From Hormiphora californensis (Eukaryota > Ctenophora > Tentaculata > Cydippida > Pleurobrachiidae): DNA of 64,000 nt. The position numbers and the translations under genes are program-made. Positions 1 through 56,961 of the stretch are shown here, one piece after another. Each line of letters starts with the position of its first letter. Within the stretch, counting starts at the first letter, position 1. Location: the NCBI GenBank assembly GCA_020137815.1, contig CM035354.1, positions 5,391,423-5,455,422 of the forward strand. Reading direction: 5' to 3'. A model generated the notes under the pieces. It saw only the letters and a program-made list of their open reading frames with translations, ran no database searches and was not told the DNA's origin.

Positions 1-15322
<15,322 letters not shown>

Positions 15323-16539
15323 ATACATCTGGGTTTCAGGAAGGGGATTTAGGGGGGTGTGTGTTTGTTTCCTCCCGTGGTTTTGTTTCGTTTATTATCT
15401 GCACACGTATTATTACACAGAGAATAGAACGAGAGAGATTGAGCGAGCTGTCATTGCTTTACAATTATATACAAAATAGAACAAATCGATTGGAATATTA
15501 GAGAGGCGAGTTAAAATGTGGCAGAAAGTTATTGCCCTGTTACATCGCTCCGTTTTATTTTTCTTTGGTTTTGGAAGAGAATAAGAGAGTTATTAACAGA
15601 GATGATCGCTCCACCTTGTTGGTGTGTCCCGTATTTAATAAGCATTTTTAAAGGTAATTTATTTTATCGCCACCCCTTTATTTGTGTTTGCTTGAACCTC
15701 AAAACCACTCTCGAAAGACCGACACACGGAATGAGAGTTGGTAGGAGGTCAGGCGATGAAAGAGAGATACACGGCAAGTTTGAATATATCTCGTGTGACT
15801 TTTGAGTATGAGAAAGTTATAAGAGAAGGAGATGAAGAGAGTGATAGGCCTAGTTTTTTATTAAACTTTATCTATGTTACAATTACTTACACTTTTCATT
15901 TCTTATGAAAATAGTTTTTGCATGTTTTTGTGTTCCTGGCCTGGATTTGGACCGCCCAAATTGGAGGATGGAGGGCGCGAGTGAACTTCTCAAAGTGGGA
16001 ACCAATGCGCACAGCGCGCGGTATTTTGCTACGCGCAAAACAAGCGCCGCGCTAAATTGCTCCGAAAAAAAAAATTGTGTTGCGCGGCGTGAAATCCGGA
16101 GCTGAGAAGATAAGAAGTTTTTTTGAAAACACGCGTTCCTTTTTATTTTAGAAGGCTGAAATTCCTCTTAGATGCGATAGGGATCACTCTGTTATGTTTA
16201 GGACAACCAGGGCGCTTTCTCCAGTATCTGTAGCTATTTTCAAGATGGCTTGACTTTTTGATCAAGAAACATAGCCATAAAACCGCCTAGAAAATACGTT
16301 TTTGGGTCCCAAAACTATAAAGCATGATTAGCCGACAGTATGAAGGAGAGGGTATGCTTATAAACTTTCTTGTGCCTAACAGAGAATTGTCTTTGCAGTC
16401 TCAACTTTGATTTCGCTGCTATTTCTTGTCGTTTTCTAGCGACATAAGTGATCACTGGGGTTCGTACTTCAGTCACTGTCTCAAGGACTTAACTGCGAAT
16501 GAAATTATTGAGGCTACTTCGCGTATTTTTCTCTCCAGT
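15323..16539. other. Intergenic region after BAZ2
   Basis: No convincing exon seen. The 3' part (about 15950-16090) is rich in CpG-containing GCGC sequence. No clear poly(A) signal was fixed for BAZ2. Confidence 0.5.
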
Positions 16540-17205
16540 ATGAAACTTGCCAGAGCAACAATGAACAATTTTGAAAATGTTATCAGCGCAGAAAAACTCG
16601 AGAAACAACTACGTGAATGCAAAGAAGAACTTGATCGCCACCGTCTTAGCGTGATTGAGCTTCAGCAAACGGTTATTGAAGCCCAAAAGCAACAACTAAG
16701 TGCAGTGTCAACTTCGGTGAAGAAGGTGAAAGCCTACTCTTCTGTGCTTGCACAGAATTGTGCTGCAACCTCCCCTAAAGTGGTAAAACCACTAACGTCG
16801 CACCACCCTACTCCCGTCCAACAGCCCGGAAGAGAGAAGAACCTGATTGTGTTTGGTCTCCAAGAAACAACCGATAGAGTAGCTAAAACTACTTTAGACG
16901 AACTTTTTGAGGAACTGCAAGAGAAACCGAAAGTGACAACGATAAAACGCATCGGGGAAAGAAATGAGAAACGTCCTAGACCGCTCTTAGTATCCCTGGA
17001 GAGGAGAGCGACTCTCCTGGCGCTTCTCAAAAAAGCACGAAACCTCAAAGACTCCAAACAGTTTTCGGCTGTTTATCTATCTCCGGATCTAACGCCCTCT
17101 GAACTGAAGGAGCAAAAAGCTCTCAGGTCCACTTTGAAACGGATACGACTAGAAGATCCAGACGGCTGCTATTTTATCCGTAACAATGTTATCCAAGTGG
17201 GATAG
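16540..17205 (+). mobile_element. LINE ORF1-like protein frame without an ORF2 (HAL1-like or domesticated)
   Basis: An uninterrupted 221-residue frame from the ATG at 16540; the frame stays open upstream to about 16426. The N-terminal half is a coiled coil (EKLEKQLRECKEELDRHRLS). The C-terminal half resembles the RRM/CTD region of non-LTR retrotransposon ORF1 proteins (NLIVFGLQET, IKRIGER, RPLLVSLE, VYLSPDLTPSEL, YFIRNNVIQVG). Such proteins are RNA-binding chaperones for retrotransposition. No endonuclease or reverse transcriptase follows in the 850 bp before Prickle. It is therefore a half-element, a truncated copy, or a domesticated gene. The reading frame is intact, which is unusual for a dead fragment. 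Confidence 0.65.
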
Positions 17206-18034
17206 TTCCCGACTAATTCACCGTTATCAGAGAACCGTGCTAGGAGCAGGCAGTCTGCTACAGTCCCTTTCAAATGAAGGAAAACGAGTTGTCTGTAATT
17301 AAAACTGTGTCAGTGCGGGATATAAACTGTCATTTTTATTATTATTATTTATTATAAGATTGACGAACTCCATGTCGTCAGCCAAAAAACGTGAGAAAGC
17401 GTGTTTTTAAATGTCAATGCGTGTTTGCAGTAGGCACACTTCAGTTGAGCGAAAAATTTACCAAACAATTTTAACCACCGAGAGGACAATTCTAAACATA
17501 CTAACAATTATTGCTCGGCCTATTTATCAACAGCAAGTCATATCAGACCAGAAATAAATTATCAGTCCTCAGTGAGGACTCCTCACTCCTCATACTTCCC
17601 TGGACGTCGACTGGAGATAACGGTCCTATTCCGATTCTATTAGGATTACCTCCATTTATCTCTCGTGAAATTTACCCCAGTCAATAAGAACATGAAAGTG
17701 AAATGCTCACTTAGCTAAGACTTAATTCGGTCCTAGCCTTTGTTCCTATAAATATCCGATAATGGGTCCATATATTAAAGTGATTCAATAACTCATTTCC
17801 ATTCAATTGGTACGATAGTTTATTAGAATATCCCAATTTCATCTTCACTTTCATCGTCTAATCAGCAAATTCACCTGCTCGGCCCTTTACCTTGGGTGCG
17901 GATGGGAGGGAGCGTGTTGTGTGTGTGTGTGTGTTGTAATTCAATTTCCTGACCAAGTACCCTCCCCTTGTTAAAGCTCTCTCTCTCTTATAATATCTCC
18001 CCCTCCCTGTTACACTCACCCTGCTCCCTCTTAG
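17206..18034. other. Intergenic region upstream of Prickle
   Basis: AT-richer sequence with no exon recognised. It may include the 3' end of the ORF1 element and the Prickle promoter or a 5' UTR exon. A possible acceptor (CTCTTAG) at 18034 precedes the first Prickle coding exon. Confidence 0.4.
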
Positions 18035-18064
18035 AGTGTGTGTGCGGCACACTGCAATGTCACA

Positions 18065-43852
<25,788 letters not shown>

Positions 43853-45795
43853 GGAAGGTGTGCTGTACCAGCTGGGGTGGGGAAATGATTTCACAAAGAC
43901 TATTCTCATTTTCAAACCCCCCTATGGGGCAGCTTCTCGCTCGTTGTTATACACGAACTATGTACAGTTCATATATGTTGCATTCTGCCCTCAGCCTCTT
44001 TTGGAGGTGTGCCAGAAAGAGGGGCAGTTGAACCGATATAGTGTAGGTTTTCGTTATATGCCTTGCTTATTTATTTGATTTTGAGAAACGAAGATGTGAG
44101 TGATTGAGTGAGTTGTCAGTGAGTTGTCAGTGAGTGAATGAGAGAATCAGTGTGAGAAACTATGAGAAACGATGAGAAACGAGAGAGAGAAAGAGAAAGA
44201 AAGTTGACAATTTTAATCAGAATTATTCGTGGTGGAATTTAAATTTTTGCCCTTGAAGATGCCAAACATTTGCATGAATAAACTGTTTCGTTTAACGATT
44301 TAATCAATTTTTCACTTTATATTTTAGTAGGCTTTGTCTTGTAGGTCGAGTATACTGTATATGAATGTCAGAGCAAGTTCAACTCAAGGGTAGAAAAGCT
44401 AATCGACTAGTATCTCGCCCTACAAGTTAAGTTGTGAATCATGATAGTTCCTCAATATTGTACTGCCTAACCAATTCAGTATTGCGTATAATAGGCCCAA
44501 TGTTTTTTTGTTAATATGTATTGTTTTCCGATCGTAACACTGTTAGCTCCATTTTACATTCATGTTTAAGTTTAATGAGACATATCAAATGCACTACTGA
44601 AATGTTTATTGTGCTTCTTTGTTGGCAGAAAATAAATTCGGAACTTAGTTAAATGTGTTTTTACTTTGTTTGATCTGGAGACTGTCATGGCAAATTTATC
44701 CGATACGATTGAACATTATGAGTTCAAACTTCCAGGCGCGCGAAAATCATTTGCGCGTTGTCTAAATGCGCGCGCTTAAGATTTCAAACTTGAAATTTAT
44801 TTTTGCAATCCAAATTTCGCGAGTTCCGACCAAAAGTTTTTTTGAAGAAATTCGGGAAGCAATTTTTGTCATAATAGTGGTACTCATTGCTCTGTCATAT
44901 TTGCTGTCCACGAGGTCCAAGACACGCAAAAAATTAAAAAGTATTCAATATGGATTGCGTCTTAGAAGTCGTAGACCGCGGACCGCGAATATGACGGAGT
45001 GTTGCCGGTTGGCGTGCGCCGCAGAGTAAATATCAAATATAAATATGTGGCGTGTCAGCCTTCAGAGTGAAGCGTTGTCTACATTTTATCTGACTAGCGC
45101 ACCCATTGGGTGCGCCTCAAGTAAGGGCCTTTTGATAACCCACCCGGCTTAGCTTCGCCGTGTGGCTCATTTCGCCACTTTCAACGTCAATAACACGGTT
45201 GCCATGGCAACTGAATTGGTAACTATGGGGACTGGCATGTTAAAAGGCATTCGAAAATATTACCAAACTTCCACTGGAAGTTCCAAAACTGTGAGTAACA
45301 GCTTTACAGCTTTGGGCACATAGAGTGTTTTATGAAGGAGCAGCCTGTCGCTTAGATACCGCCTAACGAACGACTTCGACGACGTTCATCTCCAAATTAT
45401 AATAGAGATATCTGTGTTAGGAGGGGAAGCACGGAAATTTTGTTGAAAACTTTTTGCTGATTCAGTAAAAGGGAGTTTTTAAATGGAGTGGCTGACTTCT
45501 AATCAGTGACATGTGCACTGAAGAGACTTCTAATGGGACTTATTAATGGCTATCCGTTTTGCCCACAAAAAAGGGGCAGTATATGTAATGTATACATTTT
45601 AGAGTTAATAATAATAATAATAATTAAATGGAGTGGGCCGGTGAGTTCATTCTAAAAAGAGAGAAAATTTGCAACACTACAATTGCCGAGACTTAGTGCA
45701 CTGTCACACGCTCAGATAAGGTTTTGATTGAAAAATTTGAGACTCAAAATATGTAACTGTGGAGTCTACTGTATGTAGTTAGTTACCTATATTTA
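43853..45795. other. Prickle 3' UTR and intergenic region
   Basis: AATAAA motifs at 44277 and about 44631 are candidate Prickle poly(A) signals. The rest (GA-rich 44085-44205, GCGC-rich 44735-44780 and 44980-45020) shows no credible gene. Confidence 0.5.
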
Positions 45796-46417
45796 TTACA
45801 AACCTTCAATTTCCACAATGGCCCACGTTTCTACAATTAGAGCTCTTCTGTTTGCCCCAGCAGCTGCTTTCCATTGAATGAATCTGCCCTTGAAACCATG
45901 ACAACTGAGCGAGTAGTTTTGACTTTCTATCGTGTTGATGTCATGATTCACTCCACTCAGTTCCTCGCATGAGCCAACAACATCCCCTGAACTTTCAAGG
46001 ACAATTGGGACGGAACCTTCCATATACTGGACCCATCCTAGTTCAGCGTCGTAAATCGATTCCTTGTTCATCAACACAACCGAGGTGGAGACAAACTCGA
46101 TATTATCTCTTCCATAGTCGATTGTGATGGTTCCTTGCTCTGCCGGTATATCATCAGTCTCTCCGTATGTTGTAAAATCATTGTCACAGATGTACAGTGC
46201 AGGGTGATTGTACAAATTAGAACTCATCTCAACTGATGAACAGTCACCTGGAAGGAATTGGTGGAATTTCAATTGGTGTTTTTTAGAAGCCTAGTAAAAC
46301 CATTAGTATGTATTTTATTAGCCAATACACAATCTACATACGTCGTACAGCAGCGTGGCATCCACAGATTATAATGGTAATCACTACAACACCTTCCAGC
46401 ACTGGGAAACGTAACAT
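45796..46417 (-). CDS. Small secreted protein with galactose-binding-like C-terminus
   Basis: Two exons, 46417-46342 and 46247-45796, join in phase 1 (CGAC|gtatgt ... ttccag|GTGACTG), giving about 175 residues. The N-terminus is a signal peptide (VLEGVVVITIIICGCHA). Cysteines occur at CSSVE, YICDND, GSCEEL and SLSCHG. The C-terminal stretch LSCHGFKGRFIQWKAAAG...LIVETWAIVEI resembles the end strand pattern C-x-GxxGRxIxI...LxxCEVEV of F5/8-type-C and fucolectin-like galactose-binding folds. Binding of a glycan is inference. It lies alone, minus strand, between Prickle and the kinase-like gene. Confidence 0.65.
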
Positions 46418-48268
46418 AGCTAACCTTAATTGATAATTAATGCTGGTTTGTTATCACGCATGACACTAAGGAACGAGGAACTAAGTTTCCTCTACTGAGT
46501 ATAATAATATTGGTGGACAATTTTGCAGTGGAAAGGAGGTCATGCTGAATGTGGAGGAGGCGTTATCCCTTCTCCCTGACCAAGTTCAACAACAACATGT
46601 GGTTCGGGTGTTATGCCCGGGTAAACATTACCAAGCTGTGAGATTTGAGAAGTCCCCTGCGTTTTTCTTGGCCTTGGTACTCTAGTATAATGAGTAGTGT
46701 AGACAGGTTGGTCATGTGACAAGAACCTAGCGACCAATCATCTCAGCTGAACCTAATAGTGAACCAATAGGCGTGGAGTTCCATTGTCTACTATAGCGAG
46801 CAAGGATCTGGGTAGACGTTTTGCAGGCGCCTTTCTGATGCAGATGAGCCGCACCAGAAGTTCCGAGTAGTAAACAGTGCTAAACGTTCATAGGCACCAA
46901 CCGCTTCCAAGAAGAAGACAGAACAGCAGCTTAGAAACATGCAGACTGCTCACCTAATAGACAGTGACTGATAAACAGATAATTGATAAACAAGGGGAAG
47001 CTCATTTGATCCCGACCCAGCAAGCATCTCTAAGCTCAAGTCATCCAAAAATATGATAAGTAGTTGGATCCCAATACATGTCATTAACTCTTTTCCCTTC
47101 AATTCTATTTTCAATAATATCCAAAACTTCATAAACATGTATAACATATTCCAAGGTATTTCTTCACTTCAGAGATATATGCCATTTCTAACACAATATA
47201 GTGTGGATTGTAAGCCCACGATGTGTAATATGAGTCTTTCTAAGATAAAACTTGTTACAACAACTCCGTTCTCTTTCTCTCTGGTGCTTCACAATCCCCC
47301 AGATGTGTTCTCTTTTGCATATCATCCACCGTAATTTGACAATTCAGAATGCAAGACGGTAATTTTGATTAGCCTGCTCTTTGTGTCTCTATAGTTTCTT
47401 GATTTCCATTCTGCACAGAGCTGGATGTCCGATGTCGAGCTGCATTGTGCAAAGGTGAAAGGAGGTTCATAAAACTCTGTTTTGCTACAGAAGGCAGCAA
47501 CATAACCGTATTTATACTAAAATCTTTTGTCTTGTACTTCTCTCTCCCCAGATCTCTTCCTTTCTACCCTCACACAGTGCTATACTTTTTCCTTTTGGCC
47601 GCCTATAACACACAGTTTTAATACACACACATATTTTATGGCTTAAAGGAAGTGCGGTGCAGCCTTATATGGTGTGACCTTCCATACGGAGAGAGAGGGG
47701 GTCTCTACATGGGGACTGGGGAGGTACTAATATGTGCCAAATAGCCGCTAATTGGATCATTCCTTTTTGTTGATAGAGCTGAATCTCTCTGATGATTCTA
47801 ATCTTGGGAGGATCATTTCTGTTTTTTTTGTACCTTTTTCTTGCTATTTCTTCCACTAAGTGTAATTGTTGACCAAAATAACACATATCTCTATTTCCTT
47901 TCCTTCATTCATTATTACTGTAACACGTATAGCTTTGAATTTCTCACGAGTTTATGAGAATTGCACAGCTCCGTGCTGTGAGAGGATGTCTAGAGACAAG
48001 AATATATGAGGCCTGCAGCGAGTGAGAGCGAAATGAAAATGCTACTTTGTTTGTTCCTTTGTGCGACCTAGCTGCAGTAGGATGATGGTGCACCATTAGG
48101 CAAATGAACTGCAAAACTGTGTTGATTCATCTGGTAGTTAGACATGATCCTTTATTCTTGGAAACTCAGAAGGACTGATATAAAGAGTGTTTAGTGAGCC
48201 TTCATGTCCCCTCTGTAACTGGACAATATTAGGGTACACGTGCATCATCTTTCTTAGTCCTATCTCTA

Positions 48269-48341
<73 letters not shown>

Positions 48342-48348
48342 TCCCCCC

Positions 48349-48427
<79 letters not shown>

Positions 48428-48435
48428 CTGTAGCC
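46418..48435. other. Intergenic region
   Basis: No convincing exon. A 65-residue frame at 46737-46540 (minus) has no supporting features. The region ends with the long CT array at 48271-48425. Confidence 0.45.
48271..48428. repeat. (CT)n microsatellite directly upstream of a start codon
   Basis: About 150 bp of CT with one ATCT and a C-rich interruption, ending CCTCCTGTAG followed by CCATGAC. It may act as the pyrimidine tract of an acceptor at 48433 or lie in the 5' UTR. Confidence 0.95.
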
Positions 48436-51233
48436 ATGACAACTACAAGTTGTGACCCCACAACCTACGAAGAGACAGATCCTGAAATGCTCTTTGCGCC
48501 AGTAACGATACAGTGTACCAGTGATCTACTAATTGATATGGCAAAGGAATGGGATGAGCGGAACAGGAAAACGACAGAGTTCTACCGGAGGGCATCTTTT
48601 ACTGGTAATTAAAATTATGTAATTGGTAATGTCTGCAAGGAGATACATCCTTTGCAGTACTGTGTGTGTACTGTTTATTGAAAATTTACAAATCTATGGC
48701 TTCTGGTTTACATGCATCGGGGCAAATGACACAGTGCAATAGTACAAGAGTACCGGCTCTGTTCCCCACCTCCTAAATTCCCCATGGTTCTTTCTAACTC
48801 ACTCTCACTCTTCAGAGAAGTTTGGGTTCCACGCCATGCCTACGACATCAGGCCGGCTCTGCGAGCTGACTAAACGAACAGAACACATCCCTTTTGATGA
48901 TGTGTTCCTAGCTACCGGGGCACTTAGTCCCAGTCCCGTTGAGGAGGGAGGTTCACTACTTTTGGAAAACATGCACTCTTGCATATTTGTTGGGGAGATC
49001 GAGGGTGCTAAAATACTTGCACAGGTCCTGAAAAAGGTAAGTTAGTTCTCTCCTTCCGTCTAAATCAGATATAAATGTTAGCCGTTAGAGAGATATAAGA
49101 GAGAAAAATTCAAGGTGGTAAAATGTTTAGTAGTGACATGTGTAATTAAGTTCTCATTACAGTGCAATGTCTCTCACACAATGGACAGTCCTCTAAACCC
49201 CGCTCTATAATACTTCTCTCTGAAACCATACTGATATTTTCCCTCTTTTTCCCTCTTTTTCTCTGTTTAGTTCTGGTTATTTCATCTGTCACCGCCACAT
49301 CAAACTCTAAAAGAATTCGAAGTTCCAACTCCATGCTGAGTGAAATGTGAAATGATTCTATCAACTACACAATATACTAATTCCCCTAATTCCCCACACA
49401 GGTAAAACGAAGTGAGGAGTATTTTCTGCACCAGATCGAGGTCCGAGAGAATTGTTCTGACGCGAGGGGGATTCTGGAACTACGTCGATTCTCCTGTGAC
49501 ACCAAACATCTCATATTGGTGTATGAATACATGGATCTGGGGCCACTCCACACCATTATAGCAGATAACGTAAGATCTTGTTAATTGTGTGTTATTATCT
49601 TCATTTGATCATACCTAAACTTGTCTTGTTCGCGGTCTACCAGATGATGTAAGATCTTGTTCACACTCTCTAGCCCATAAACAGCAATGTGAACGGTACA
49701 CAGCTAAACATGATAAATCATTCGATTTGTAAGGAATAATGAGTCTCGAAGATAGAGTCATCTCTGTATTCAGACAGTGTGGTTATTACCCAATAACCCT
49801 GCAGTAATAGACGTCTGAGCTGTCAGCAGTACACTGTCTGAAAACACATTCTAAATACCCTCTACTTCCACAGTACAAGCTACCAAAATTGAGCTGGACG
49901 GCCCGAATTCAAATTATTTTTGAGCTGTGTACGATAATTGGGGAGCTCCATTCGAAATACCAAACTGCACATCTCAACGTTTCCAGGTGCCTGGGGTATT
50001 TGGGTAATAAGGGAGAGAGATAAGATTGGTCATTGTTATTTTCTGTGCACCCCCTCCCTTTGCATGCAACATGATAACCCTCCTTATTCCCGATAAGAGC
50101 CCATCGTACAACATTCCTCCTAACCTTACCATTTCCTCACGTTTCTCTATATTTCAGTGACAATGTGTTCCTGGACCGGCATTATCGCTGTAAATTGGGT
50201 GATTTTGGAAGCGGTACCGGTGATTCTCTCGACTTCAATTTTTGTGAAGATATTCACGATTTAGGCAAGGTGCGTTTCATCACTTTATTCGGCTTTAGGA
50301 ACCGTACAGTATTCTGCGGCTGAAAATTAGGCCATACACTCACTTTGCTATGCAGTCTGATTAGGACATTGAGGAGTGAGACGTAACGCGCGGAGACCCA
50401 CATGTGGAATGGATCGCGCACGACCGCCAAGCTCGCTGATCCAGCTTGGGAGAAATATCCGAACATTTTCCAGTGTCTAAAAACATCTGCCACCTGTTTT
50501 TAACGCTCAGAGCATGTCAAGTCCAACCAAAACAAACATGTTGTAAATTCAACACTCTATGTACACTGTGTGTCTTAACTCCCTCTCCCTCTCAGATCAT
50601 GGTTGAACTGTATTTCGAGAACACGAAAACAAAATCAAAAGTCGATATTTTGGTAAGTTTAGTGAAAATCTCTGTTTTAATCAAAGTATAAAAACAAAAC
50701 ACTGAAAATAAACTATTGCACGAACGGTCGCATGGTCAGGAAACCGTGCATGATGAATTTCATTACACACACAAATCCACACTATTATAATGGAGACAAA
50801 TACACACACTGACAACAACCTACAAAATGTACCCCGGTATGAAATACAATTCAAACTCCACATTCTACGAAAACTCTCAGGCGACTAAGTTGGCGAAATG
50901 GGGCAGTGATCTGAATGGACTGCTACCTCACCGACACGCCTTATTATGCGATGTAGATGACCAGAGTCTACTTGGATATCTCAAACTCGCCCAGTTCTGT
51001 CTCACCTCTGACTTCCTTACTAGTACTAAAGAGGTAAATCCTTATAACTCAGAAATATTAAATCCCAAACATTATTATAGTTTCAGTAACTGATTATAAA
51101 CAGACATAAATCATCCCACACAAATCACAATTAACTAATCTACAAATACAATTAATACATTATTCCCCAGGTGTTGGATAAAGTTTCTGAATTTTATGAA
51201 GCCCAAAACAAGCTCTGTACAGCCGAAGTTTAA
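48436..51233 (+). CDS. Divergent protein pseudokinase
   Basis: Eight exons with consistent phases: 48436-48604, 48816-49036, 49402-49569, 49874-49986, 50158-50269, 50596-50652, 50881-51033, 51171-51233; about 350 residues. The kinase fold is recognisable: a beta-3 Lys candidate (AQVLKK), hinge-like LILVYEYMDLGPL, catalytic-loop position HLNVSSDNVFL, then KLGDFGSG, and an alpha-F-like DIHDLGKIMVEL. The HRD aspartate is Asn (HLN) and the Lys after it is Ser. Only about 16 residues separate DFG from alpha-F, so the activation loop and APE motif are essentially missing. Phosphotransfer is therefore unlikely; a scaffold or nucleotide-sensing role is inferred. No specific family identified. No frame breaks. 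Confidence 0.75.
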
Positions 51234-51751
51234 TAATCTCTCATTCATTGCCCACCGCTGATTATCCGTTGCCAAGACGACGAGAACGCACTGTTTCCAA
51301 AGATTTTGTTATGAAAAGAAACACTGTTTTTACGTGAACTGAGCTGTATTTAATTGAAGATATGTATCTGTGTTGCCGAATCCTTGTTGTAAAATGAAGA
51401 CTTTTTACTTCCATACTGGAACGGTAATTGAGTCAACCACGTGGCCATGGGGTGTCTGAAAATAGGGAGTCATGATTACTGCTAATTGCAGTTACCTCTC
51501 TTTTCGCTCGCACTCTCTCCCTATCTTTCTTGTTGTATCTCTCCCTCTGGTGATGCCAGACTTACCGTTACAAATTCGATATCCATGTGGGTGTGGTTGG
51601 CCGTTACTCGTTGGTACCCAAATTTGTCACAAATCTGTGACTTTGACCTGAGTAAAAGGGAGTTAGGGCGTTTGTAGACTATAACAGACATACTAGCAAT
51701 CAGCATGCAATTAAACTTGGACTGAAATAAATTCAGCGGGTACTCGAGTAT
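51234..51751. other. Convergent 3' intergenic gap
   Basis: About 520 bp between the stop of the kinase-like gene (plus) and the most distal last exon of the phosphatase (minus). No gene seen. Confidence 0.5.
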
Positions 51752-54995
<3,244 letters not shown>

Positions 54996-55297
54996 CCTAT
55001 ATAATTGTTATGTAGTAAAATAATGGTTGAGGTAAGGGCGGAAGAGGGCACTCTTATAATATCCTCACTCTATCAGTCACAACTGTTGTTATTTCCATGT
55101 ACACCGGAAGAAAAGAACGTTAAAAAATTATGAAGAAAAGAATATTGATCGAATGAAACATGTAAATCAAATGTTATTGAACAAAACAAGACCAACGATA
55201 GATTTATGCCATTCTTCAACGATTCCAATGACAGCATTGTTTCCAATGTTAATTTAAACAATGACAGCAACTTTTCAACTTGTTGGATCGTTCCTGA

Positions 55298-56961
55298 CTA
55301 TTCCACAGTAGGTGCATAAGAAGGTGAAAATAAAGCGATCGACATATCCCTCCGATATCTGTTACTATCAATATTATGTTTGTTAAAAGGTGCATAGGAA
55401 ATATCCGTGGAAACGATAGGGAAATAGAACAGGTTAATTTCTGGTAAAATATTCTGGAGAAGTTCAGGATCTTGATGAAAATGAGCATCCTTCTGAGCTT
55501 CTAAAGTTCTTTGGTTACTTATCAGCTCTAGTGTAACTTTGGGCCAACTTTCTTTGTCTTTGATGTTAGTTGAGACCCTGACAGCAACCTTACATTTTCT
55601 GGAACCATCTCGATTATTTTTACAGTAACTGCGACAACAAGTAGTACCACAACCATGGTCTCCACAATGGAGATCTATGAAACATACTTTCGAATCCACG
55701 AGGTCTTTATCTTGGAACTCAATTGCTTCACTGCTGTTAAAGGTTCGATTATAATAGTCAACGTATGGTTTCAAAACATTGTACAAGTTTCCAAAGACCG
55801 CATCATAGATATAGGATATTTTTTGGATCTGTCGTCTTGACATTGCATCAGCAAAAGCAGCTGAAACATCTGTTTCCGTGTTAATATGTTCACCTTTCTC
55901 CATCCCATAAGCGGTTAACCCACCCAAAAAATGCAAGCAATTTTGAAGTCTTGGATGTTCATCACATACTTTGATCGCCTCGAGCCATGTTGAACACGAC
56001 TTTATAGCCGGTATCATTATCGGGTAGGTGATCGTACGACTCCGCTCCTTGCTGTTTGTTGGAATGCCAGAAGTGGTATCAGAAACACTGGGAGAAGGAA
56101 GGGAAACACTGATCGAAGGTACGGGAACACTTGCGAAGATCGCAAAAAGTGACACCAAATCCTCATTTGACAGACATTGTTGGACAGTCGTCAGGAGTCT
56201 CTGATACAGTCCGTGATTGGATTGAAAACACATTGTAAGCGATTGTGAAGAGAGGAACCTCCTCTCCACATCTGTCAGTTTCACTGGACGGGGCTTACTC
56301 TCTAGATTTTCAGTCCAGCCAACTGTAAAGAGCTGTAGTATCAGATCCAAGCTATGGAGAAACATAGCTCAGTAGAGGCGAACTCCTGTGTATTAGGATC
56401 CCGTGAGATAAAATTCCTGAACAAGTGCCAGCTGAAGATTTGGAAATGGCCTCAGTCCGATTTTTAGAGTTTCCCCGAGATCCTTGTTGTTCCTCTCCTT
56501 GAGGATATACTGATGCCTCATCAAACAAAAACCAGGCTTCCTCGAGAGAGTTCTCATCCATTCCCAGAGCAGAGACGGGTATAAAACTTGAGACAATCGT
56601 CTACCAGCCACTGAACCTTGAAAACTGCACTCAGTTTGTTGACTTCCCGGAAGTTTTCCTTACTGATTGAAAGGGTTCCAGTGTAGCAAGACTCTACAAA
56701 GGTGAGGACAGAACGACAGGAAAACTCCTCCATATCAAGTTCCTTGATGAGCTGGGTACCCACTAGTTCACGCACCACCGGACTGTTGAGGGCCAGGGGG
56801 AAGGAACTAGCCTTGACAACTGCACCTTTATTGCACGTGAATTCCAGATCACATAGGCCTTCAAAATCAAGGTATTGCCTTCCAAAGTTCATGGGAACTG
56901 AACACTCTGCAACCATGATCCTAGTTTTCCTGGCCAGGAGTATAGATAAATTAATAATCAA
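55298..56961 (-). pseudogene. BTB-domain gene with broken reading frame
   Basis: From 56961 (better start MVAEC at 56916) the frame encodes a BTB/POZ domain: YLDFEGLCDLEFTC, VVKASSFPLALNSPVVREL, EEFSCRSVLTFVESCYTGTL, LVDDCLKFY. BTB domains mediate dimerisation or Cul3 adaptor function. The frame stops at TGA (about 56554). ENSLEEAWFLFDEASVY continues in the +1 frame, then LKERNNKDLGETLKIG in the next frame. A 355-residue frame (56365-55298) in that last frame has no recognised domain but a Cys-rich patch (CGDHGCGTTCCRSYC). At least two one-base shifts are needed and two stops remain near 56370-56395. It could be a decaying pseudogene or a gene damaged by sequence errors. Confidence 0.55.

Noticed and set aside
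44766..45029. 87-residue frame with one hydrophobic helix and a basic tail
   Set aside because: No homology, no splice or signal support, GC-skewed repeat-like flanks; kept as intergenic.
46540..46737. 65-residue minus-strand frame
   Set aside because: No recognisable domain, signal or splice structure.
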